Below the pieces are notes generated by a model. The model was not told the origin of the DNA. It saw nothing but the letters and a program-made list of their open reading frames with translations, and searched no databases. The position numbers and the translations under genes are program-made. This document shows, one piece after another, positions 56,563-64,000 of a DNA stretch of 64,000 nucleotides. This stretch comes from Typha latifolia. Its lineage: Eukaryota; Streptophyta; Magnoliopsida; Poales; Typhaceae. Position 1 is the first letter of the stretch. Each line of letters starts with the position of its first letter. Location of the stretch: assembly GCA_019914945.1 (NCBI GenBank), contig CM034104.1, forward strand, positions 8,854,046 through 8,918,045, written 5' to 3'.

Positions 56563-56903
56563 CGGTGTCTCTTAGCGAAAAAGTAGTTCCATCAGTGGTG
56601 CAGCCCAAGCTCGAGTAAGGAACTCGGTCATCGTCGTTTCCCTTGGTGCGCCTAAGAGGACTTGAGTCATTGCTTCTATCGATGCGTGCATGGCTCATTG
56701 CATCTCCATCATGTTCGCGAATAGCTTGATCAGATCTGAGGTGATCGTAGAGGTCGTTGGAGAAGTCCCGACCAGTGAGTTTAGTTTGCCTCCAATTTGA
56801 TAATATCCGTAGCCTCCCCCTCAATAGAGGTGCCTTTATTGAGTCTCGATGCTATAGATCTAGTTGATGGCATGTTGTTCGAGGAATAGTGGCTCTAATA
56901 CCA
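56563..56903 (-). pseudogene. Gag start and primer-binding site of Y
   Basis: In reverse, the PBS TGGTATTAGAGC (56892-56903) precedes ATG 56873 and MPSTRSIASRLNKGTSIE. A stop comes after 30 codons and further gag-like residues follow. It ends at the forward LTR fragment. Confidence 0.7.
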
Positions 56904-56905
56904 CT

Positions 56906-57725
56906 TGATATTGATCATATGTCCATTTCGGATCAAGCTTAGATGTAGGAAAGTAGTCCGCACAATCAAAGGAGAATAATCTTAAAATATTCTCGCTAGT
57001 CAAAAAAAATTACAAAACTAGTATGGATTGTTCCATATCTTCCTGATCTATGTTTTTGGTATTCATGCCCTTAGCAGATTTTAACTACAATTGGGGCAAA
57101 AATATGCAAAACTGGGGTGAAGGTGGAGATGACGGGTGATGGTGATGATAGTGAAAGAGGGGGTGATAATGGTGATGGATTCAGTGGCATGAGATGTTGA
57201 TGGTATAAGGATAGCGGGCGGGGGGAAGTTGGTCGAGTTCCCAAGGAAGAGGGAGGACTCGATAGTCGAGGGGGATTAAAGGTAACCGACGACGAGGTGG
57301 CAACGGCTAGGGCTTGAACGAGGAGGGAGAAGAGTTAGGGTAGAGAAGGGAAGGGAAAGAAAATTAATATTCATTCATAATAATCCTTTAGTTTGCCATC
57401 CACATCTTGAGAGGCTAACCTAACAAGCCAAAATGACAAATAATAACCCTAAAAACATTGAATTCTCGCCGACCGCATTCGAACGCGCAATTCGTGTTCA
57501 CTGTCGATGCGAACGTATGCAGGCTTCGCACGCATGCATTCGAAAGGGGTCAAGCACGTTCGAATGCACAAATTATGTTTTTTGTCGATGCGAACACCTC
57601 CCTTCGTTTGAACGCGATATTTAGAATCCTTATTTTTCTGAGAAAACAACTAAAACAAAATAAGAAATAGATCCCATAGGTTGTATCAATGCTCGAGATG
57701 ACTAAGTGTGGTCCGAATCACATCA
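56906..57725 (-). repeat. 5' LTR of Y
   Basis: 820 bp; plus-strand view TGATATTGATC to AATCACATCA. It contains GTTCGAAC-type motifs at 57470-57625. It is preceded (in reverse) by unit U1 sequence. Confidence 0.8.
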
Positions 57726-58427
57726 GATTATATGATTGAGATACCCTTAATGGTTGGCAAGTATGCTCTGAGCCTTCAGACTGGATTATGAGACTGGGTA
57801 CCAGATGTTGACAGCGCACAGTGGTCTATTATGTTATGTTATTTAGAGTCGATATTGAGAAATGTATATGATTTTATTATCATCTGATATACTTGATTGT
57901 CAAGTGGTCATTATGCATCATATGTGGTTGCATTTGATATCATAACATGGTCATAGTCGGCATGCATTATATGTGTCATATTGAGAGAGTTATGATGATG
58001 GTATAACATGGAAATTTGTTTATACATTAATAAGAATTATATATTTGATTAGTTAGGAAATGATATCCATAATACATTTATATATTATTGAGGATATATT
58101 TATATACTCATCCATGACATGATGCTCTTTCTGATTCATATTATTCAGTACATGATTTACTCTTTATTTGGCATTACTAATTCAGGGTAAGGTCTATTCA
58201 CTAAGTCTTTAACTCATGACTCTATTTTTTTTCTAACCCTCCTAGATATGTGGTACGTGATAGCAACTTGAGATATCCATAGAAGATATTTAGAGCGATG
58301 ATGAGGTGAGCTATAGACGTGAGATGGTATAGAAGATAGTTTATCTAGATATTGAGTTGTACCATTATTTGATATTTATACTCCATTGTATAGACGATGA
58401 TTTGTATAATACAGGTCAAATTATAAT
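57726..58427 (+). mobile_element. Unit U1, second segment
   Basis: It continues U1 after element Y: 'gtatgctctgagccttcaga', 'gtggtctatt' and 'ctattcactaagtc' match the reverse complement of U2 (52250-52800) in order. It is interrupted by U3 at the gtact duplication. Confidence 0.72.
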
Positions 58428-58432
58428 GTACT

Positions 58433-59638
58433 TATAACGCGCCCACACGGCATGTGTGGCACACGTGATAGGTCAGGCGGGGCTCGTCACGCATAGATAG
58501 ACTCTTGTGCCCATATAATCATGATATCATCAAATAAATCATACTAGCATATTCATGCTCATATAATCCATCACCAAATAAACCATATTATTAACCAAAT
58601 AAATATGTTAACATATAAATATTCAAGTCCACAACAACCATCCGATGAGGAGACAGAGCCAGTTCGAGTGGCTTGGCAAGCCATTCGATAAGGCGACTTA
58701 AGAGTTGGAGACTGATATATTGGAGCACTTCCCCAACTTTTCACCTTGAGGGCAAGGTGGGGGAAGCGTGGTGGGCTGATACATTTAGTTATGATCTTTT
58801 GTTATTGCATTAGTTGTTTATTTTTATTAAAATAAAATTCTTGTAGATCGCGTTCAAATGCAGGAGGGGTCACGTTCGAACGCCCTTGCGAATGCCTGCA
58901 TCAGGTTCACAATTATAGAGGACACGTTTGAACACCTACATCGCGTTCGCACATATAGAGAACGTCTTTTGTGCGTTCTAACACAATCAGGTGCGTTTGA
59001 ATGCGATCGGCGGGAATCCTCTAGAATTAGGGTTACTTATTGTTATTAGGACTTGTTGGCTAGCCTCTATAAATATGTTGATGGCAGCCAACTTTATTAT
59101 GCTATCGGAATATTGATTTCTTGCCTCTTTATCATCTTTCTAACATAATCTTCCCCCTCCCTCTTCACCATCCTTCCACCTCTACCATTGACAAGATTTC
59201 TTCTAACTTCTAATCTCCCTCGACTATCGATTTATCCCTCTTCTTTGGGAACTCGACCACTTCTTCCCCTTCGTCTATATCCCTTAACCACATCCACCAT
59301 CCACTTTCATCTCCATAATCCTCCATAACCCTAACATCCACTCCACCAGTCACCACCACCATCACCCGCATTCTTTCGTATTTTTGTCCTAGTTGCAGTT
59401 CGAATCTGCGAAGGGCATAAAATACTAAAATTGTAGATTAGGGAGTTACGAATCTAATCCACTTGGTTTCGTAATTATTTGACTATTGGAAAATATTTAG
59501 TTAATATTTTCCCACGGTTGTGCAGACTGATTTTTGTAATAAATCCAGATCTTGAAGGAATCATTCCGTAGCCTAACTTTGGTACAAGAACTCATCATCC
59601 ATGCAAATTTTTTGTTTTTTGGGGGATATGTTATTACA
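58433..59638 (-). mobile_element. Unit U3: chimeric copy with a Ty3 fragment inside
   Basis: Flanked by a perfect gtact duplication (58428-58432 and 59639-59643). The ends are those of the U family (reverse start TGTAATAACATATCC at 59638, reverse end GCGCGTTATA at 58433). Almost the whole interior is replaced by a Ty3 coding end and LTR (58641-59597). Confidence 0.8.
58641..59597 (+). mobile_element. Ty3 coding end plus 3' LTR
   Basis: A coding end (VRVAWQAI) leads to a purine-rich GGTGGGGGAAGCG and the LTR at 58777-59597 (821 bp, TGATACATTT to CTCATCA). The LTR has GTTCGAAC-type motifs at 58848-59005 and a TATAAATA box near 59077. No 5' part is present. Confidence 0.75.
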
Positions 59639-59643
59639 GTACT

Positions 59644-59949
59644 CATGTATTAGTGATTTTAATTGTATCTTGATGGTTTGTTATGGCTTGTGTAGGTCCT
59701 GCTAGATTATGTAATCTAGTATGATTGTTGTGAATTTAGTTATGGATAAGTTAAACATATTTAACTTAATGATATCATGATTTATTTTGTGATTGTATAT
59801 GTGAGTACACGGGTGTATCTATGCAAGGCAGCCCCACCCGTCCTATCGTGTGTATCTATGCATGGCAGCCCCACCCGTCCTATCGTGTGTGCCACGCATG
59901 CCGTGTGGGCGCATGGGCATGCACGTGGCCATGCCGAGCGGCGGCATTA
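59644..59949 (+). mobile_element. Unit U1, last segment
   Basis: It continues U1 after U3: 'attgtatcttgatggtttgt' and the GC-rich end with 'gccgtgtgggcgcatgggca'. A short local duplication ('ggcagccccacccgtcctat' twice, 59827-59890) is present. It ends near GGCGGCATTA; the expected remainder of the host integrase does not follow. Confidence 0.68.
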
Positions 59950-61545
59950 CCAAATCGGCTGAGGGTTTTATTCGCATCAATTTTTTGCATAATGCTAAAT
60001 TTGATTTCATTTTGAACCCAATTTTTTATTTTCTTTTTAAAATCATACACGTCTTTCATAAATATTGTGACTTAATCATTCGTAAAATCCAAGATTATAC
60101 ATCATATTTAATAATATTTTATTTCCACAAATTTGTCATTGTAAAATATTATACTAATAATCTCTCCTTTGGCAATTATGTAATAAAACACTAACTGAAA
60201 TAATGATCTACCATTACAATCATCCTAATTAATCAAGTACACATATACACATATGCTTACTTCCGAGTAATATCTAAGGAATACAAAAACTCTGAAAATC
60301 CATGAACGGCAAGTGCGAGTATGAAAAAATCAATTAGATCAAATTCTGTTTCACTCAAAATTCGGCAAACAAATCAACATCCTATATTCTCAAAGCTTTG
60401 CATTACTAAATCGGTTTACATCCAAACATCATAATAACTTAAACCATTTAAATTGTTTTATTCAAGTTTAAAAATAAGTATAGCTAAACACATTTAATTT
60501 AGAGTTATTCAACATTCAAACACCACCTAATGTCTTGCAAGAATTATTGCATGCACTGTGTCAGTGGAAATTGGTATAGCTCCCAGATTGAGTTTATTCA
60601 TATTTATTTACAGTTGGATAGTTGCTCCATCTCAGCCCAACTCAACGCGAAAAGGTTCCCTTTAGTATATACTCACACAAAAACAAAAAGGAAAGGCCGT
60701 CTTAATGCTACAAACACGAGTCGTAGAAAGCTAAAAAGCTTGCATCAAAAGATGTTCTATGTTACATCCAATGACCAACTTAACCACCCATATGTACTTG
60801 ATTGGGGAGACAATTGTCCACTTGCCGTAAACAGCCAAGTCTCACATGGTTTACAATGCTTCATAATTAATGCCTCAATGCTAATCCTTCAAATTATAGG
60901 ATTCCTATTTTGGGGTCACTGGAGACTTGCTGGTTTCTCTTATTCTATTCCTATACGTTTCCAGGTTGTTTTATTGGTGACCAAAACCTTCCTAAGACTA
61001 ACTACTATATCTCATTAGTTGCAAGATTGTAACAAGCAAATGATTTAGTACCGAAGGATAACAAATTGTTTGCCAATGAATTTGCACTCTGTCTCTATGT
61101 TGCATCCACCCACTTTCCATAACTTTAATATCTCATTATGAACCCCCAAAAAATAATATGTATATTATAAGTAGTTCTATCTATTAGAAATCATAGTAAT
61201 GATCTTTATTACTATTGTTCATTGATAAGGCTCATTATCTCTACTGTATCCAGATACTCCTATCTCTCATAACGCAAATCATATAACTAATATCAACCAC
61301 TCTCTTGAGCATTGTACACTGTTACATACTTGATAACATTATATCAGGCACAGTCTGGGCCTAGCCATGACAATACTAATGCTGTCATTTATTTGTTCCA
61401 TTGCTGGCCTTAAACCCAACTGCCCATCCCTTGAGTGCTCCCCACCACACTCCAGCCTGGCATCCAATTTCCCAGTTTCTGACTGCTTCCCATTCTTCGA
61501 AATCTTTTAAGCCAACCGCCCTCCCTCTCGAACCCATAAACCCAA

Positions 61546-61548
<3 letters not shown>
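59950..61548. other. Unassigned, upstream of the GT61 gene
   Basis: AT-rich. Near 60155-60185 'aatctctcctttggcaatta' resembles the reversed copia polypurine region, a possible shred. A 162-codon frame at 60530-61018 with a hydrophobic C-terminal segment matches nothing I recognise. No clear TATA box for the gene can be assigned. Confidence 0.45.

Positions 61549-61593
<45 letters not shown>
61549..61593 (+). repeat. CT microsatellite in the GT61 5' leader or promoter
   Basis: About 22 CT units with one TTT interruption, 35-79 bp before the start codon. Pyrimidine patches are common around plant transcription starts, but no start site is proven here. Confidence 0.88.
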
Positions 61594-61627
61594 GCCTTCT
61601 TCCATTGTTGTTTGCTCTGTGAAGTAG

Positions 61628-63244
61628 ATGGTGAAGCACCACCGCATTTATGTCCTTCAGCTAAGGAAGGGCGATCCAGAGCAGTGCTTCAAGGACTCCC
61701 ATGATCACCTCCCCCCCGTAATGTACTACTACGACTCTGGAACCAGGAAGCCAAAACCCAACATTCGCCGCTTACTCTTCCTCTTTTCCTTTGCCTCCCT
61801 TGCTTTTCTTATCCTCTCTCGCCTCCTCTTCTGCTCCTCTCCCACCTCTCCTTGCCCTCTCCTCTGTAAGCTTTGCAATGCCCATGCTCTTCAATCTCCC
61901 TATTAATAACTATCCCTTTGTAAGTTTCCTCATACAGCAATGCTTGTTTTGGTTGCAGACTCTTTTGGGATAGAAGAAGGCTCGCAGATGCTGAAGAACA
62001 GGGGGGTTCCCTGTTCTTCGAGAGCCAACGACACCATCTGCTGCGATCGCACCGCATTCCGCACCGACATCTGCTTCATGCGCGGCGACATTCGCAGCCA
62101 CGCTTCCTCCAACTCCTTCCTCCTGCTGGCGAACGCCCGGACTAACTTCTCCGTGGAGGAAAAGATTAGACCTTACACGAGGAAGTGGGAGACCAACGTC
62201 ATGTCTACCATCGACGAGCTAACTCTGAGAACCATCCATTTAAATGAGTCCGACCACCACCACTGCGACGTCCACCACGACGTCCCCGCCGTCGTCTTCT
62301 CCACGGGCGGTTACACCGGAAACGTATACCACGAGTTCAACGACGGGATAATACCCCTCTATATCACCTCCCACCATTTCAACAAGAAGGTGATGTTCGT
62401 CATCTTGGAATACCACGACTGGTGGGTCACCAAGTACGGCGACGTCGTCTCCCGCCTCTCCGCTTACACCCCGATCGAGTTCTCCAGCGACCGCCGCACC
62501 CACTGCTTCCCGGAGGTCGTCGTCGGCCTACGCATCCACGACGAGCTCACCGTCAACGCCTCGAGGATGGCGAACAATAAAACCATCCGCGACTTCCGAA
62601 AGATGCTCGACGAGGCCTACCGGGGCCGAATCCGATACATCGAGCGCGTCGAGGAGCGCCGCCGTCTCAGCCCGAAACAGAGCATCGCAACGAATACCAA
62701 CCAGCCGAGTCTTGTGATCGTATCGAGGAGAGGATCGCGATCGATAGAGAACGAAGAAGACCTAGTCGCATTGGCGGAGAAGGTCGGGTTCCACGTGCGA
62801 GTCCTGCGACCGGATCGGACGACGGAGCTATGCAAAATCTACCGAGCTTTGAACTACAGCGACGCAATGATCGGAGTCCACGGGGCGGCGATGACCCACT
62901 TCTTGTTCATGAGGCCGGGTAAGGTGTTTATACAAGTAGTGCCATTGGGGACGGATTGGGCGGCGGAGACGTACTACGGCAAGCCGGCGGCGAAGATGGG
63001 GTTGTGGTACGTGGGGTATAAGATTCTTCCGAGAGAGAGCTCGTTGTATAGGGAGTACCCAAAGGAGGATCCTATCTTGGTTGATCCGGAGAGCGTGGCG
63101 AAGAAGGGATGGGAGGTGACCAAGAAGGTGTATTTGGATCGACAGAACGTGAGATTGGATTTGGCTCGGTTTGAGAAGAGGTTGGTTCGTGCTCATCGCT
63201 ATTTGGTTTCCAGGAGGAAGAGACCCAAGTGGCAAAAGATGTAG
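61628..63244 (+). CDS. Glycosyltransferase family 61 protein (xylan arabinosyl/xylosyltransferase-like)
   Basis: Two exons, 61628-61865 and 61959-63244, joined across a 93-bp GT-AG intron in phase 1, give 507 aa. It is a type II Golgi membrane protein: a short basic cytoplasmic N-terminus, a membrane segment at about residues 48-68 (RRLLFLFSFASLAFLILSRL), a stem, then the GT61 catalytic domain. Signatures are VVFSTGGYTGNVYHEFND (191-208), IVSRRGSR (333-340) and the hallmark GVHGAAMTH (386-394). Such enzymes add arabinose or xylose to xylan, and this acceptor role is inferred from the family. Length fits the family and the coding frame is intact. Without splicing the first exon ends in a stop. 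An in-frame alternative acceptor exists at 61937 (7 extra residues). Confidence 0.93.
61866..61958 (+). other. Intron of the GT61 gene
   Basis: CCTCT|GTAAGC donor, TTTTGGTTGCAG acceptor. Splicing creates a Tyr codon (T+AC) and keeps the frame. A weaker acceptor, CATACAG at 61937, would also keep the frame. Confidence 0.85.
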
Positions 63245-63648
63245 GTTGGTTGATGAGTCTAATTGTGAGATTAATTAGAAAGTCTAACTAAAGATAGTTT
63301 GTATCTATTCCTGTGTTTGATCTTTCTATAATTGGAAACACGTAAACCAACCTGTTTGTACTATTACTCTTATTTACAAATCAGTCTAGCTTGGGAGGCA
63401 AGGTAAGTAGTGGCGAGCCGCACACTACGACACAACTAGCAGGAGGGGGTGTGCTGTGGGCAATATGTTTTACTTTAGTAGTGCTATTTAGGGCGGTGTA
63501 ACCTCCTAAATAAAACAAAGGGTGATCACTCCTGAGTTAAATCATCAGGCGGGCCTGAGTTAAATCAAACGTGAATTAAATCGTATTTACTATAGAATAT
63601 AGGGCCTAAGCTTGAAATTATGGGAGATTTGGATATCGATAGGATTTT
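63245..63648. other. 3' flank of the GT61 gene
   Basis: Probable 3'UTR and flank. An AATAAA lies near 63510, but the true polyadenylation site is unclear. A short repeated phrase, 'ctgagttaaatca', occurs at 63532-63566. No gene is seen. Confidence 0.5.
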
Positions 63649-64000
63649 TAGGGGTCCGATATAATTATGGGAGTGGGATACGGATATTTATTTACTCACA
63701 TATTTTTTAAATAATTTTTAGTTTGCTTATTTAAATAGTAAATATTAATATTATTATTAATGATGTGTTATATATTATTTATAGAGATTAATTTTTTTAA
63801 ATTTTATATGTAAAAAAAACTCTTAATATTTTTGTGTTAATTATCTCCGAATAAAAGATTATAATTCATTTAAAATTTAATCAATAGTTGTTTACGATTC
63901 GATTTACTATCCAAATATTATTTGTATTCGTTTATTTAGGATATTGTTCTAAATATTGCTATTTGTTTAATATTCGTATCCGTATCTGTATTCCGACAAA
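63649..64000. mobile_element. Second copy of the hAT-like MITE family (cut by window end)
   Basis: From TAGGGGTCCGATA onward it follows the same order as 45585-46070: 'cggatat', 'acccgcatatttttttaaat' relatives, 'aaatttaatcaata', 'tatccgtattcgttta' relatives. It is diverged, its left terminal repeat is altered, and the right end is outside the window. Confidence 0.65.

Larger units (their letters stand above)
48499..57725 (-). mobile_element. Ty3/Gypsy element Y (reverse strand), multiply interrupted
   Basis: In reverse: 5' LTR 56906-57725, PBS, gag start, RNase H and integrase parts, chromodomain-like end, and a 3' LTR spread over 48499-48665 and about 50825-51026. It lies inside unit U1, whose sequence resumes at 57726. 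A 5-bp duplication is not clean (ttata is possible with slippage on both sides). It carries U2 in its integrase, a copia fragment in its 3' LTR, and an opposite-strand LTR between gag and RNase H. Confidence 0.75.

Noticed and set aside
59777..60194. Small ORFs with CVSMHGSPTRPIV repeats
   Set aside because: They arise from a short local duplication at the end of unit U1 and run into AT-rich DNA; no conserved domain.
62240..63235. Reverse-strand ORFs opposite the GT61 gene
   Set aside because: They are antisense shadows of a well-supported coding exon.

Overview
This window is a repeat-rich intergenic stretch of a flowering-plant nuclear genome. It consists almost entirely of nested retrotransposons and carries one convincing host gene, at the right edge. 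Plant features include GT-AG introns, LTR elements primed by the initiator-Met tRNA (TGGTATCAGAGC sites), an L1-type LINE with a C-terminal RNase H, a hAT-like MITE, and a glycosyltransferase family 61 gene of the xylan-modifying type. A monocot is plausible, but the sequence alone does not prove it.

Layout. 1-945 is a reverse-strand Ty3-type LTR plus gag start. 1110-1500 is a decayed LINE RNase H. 2410-4070 is a copia-type solo LTR (TSD gttat) containing a large fold-back. 4920-16331 is a reverse-strand Ty3/Gypsy element 'A' (TSD tggag) that lacks RT and RNase H; its 5' LTR is split by a full-length LINE (9329-15497, 17-bp TSD, A15 tail). 17097-29777 is a SIRE-like copia element carrying an extra sense ORF before its 3' LTR. 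It holds a reverse-strand solo LTR (18324-19245, TSD ttgcc) and a Ty3 deletion derivative 'C' (23343-27506, TSD atttc). 32579-36762 is a reverse-strand Ty3 element 'D', abutting a forward Ty3 element 'X' (36763-45440). X is split by a very young, defective Ty3 element 'E1' (38973-43037, TSD gaaag).

From 45440 to 59949 integrase pieces lie in +/-/+ order, one carrying a hAT-like MITE (45585-46070). They lead into a long TG-start LTR-like unit, 'U1'. U1 is itself split by reverse-strand Ty3 element 'Y' (48499-57725), which contains a second complete copy, U2 (51703-54957, TSD cgtgt), and a copia fragment. U1 is also split by a chimeric copy, U3 (58433-59638, TSD gtact). 59950-61548 is mostly unassigned. 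The GT61 gene occupies 61628-63244 (two exons, 507 aa), and part of another copy of the MITE family runs off the right end.

Four patterns stand out. (1) Palindromic GTTCGAAC clusters lie just upstream of the TATA box in several unrelated LTR families, and also upstream of a TATA-like site in front of the copia accessory ORF. (2) The 3' ends of LTRs in elements C and E1 contain captured primer-binding sites, and target duplications prove these extended ends are the true termini. (3) The copia accessory ORF has its own apparent promoter and a conserved 5'UTR intron. (4) Two Ty3 copies carry the U unit at the same integrase codon. Almost all TE genes here are broken by stops, frameshifts or deletions.
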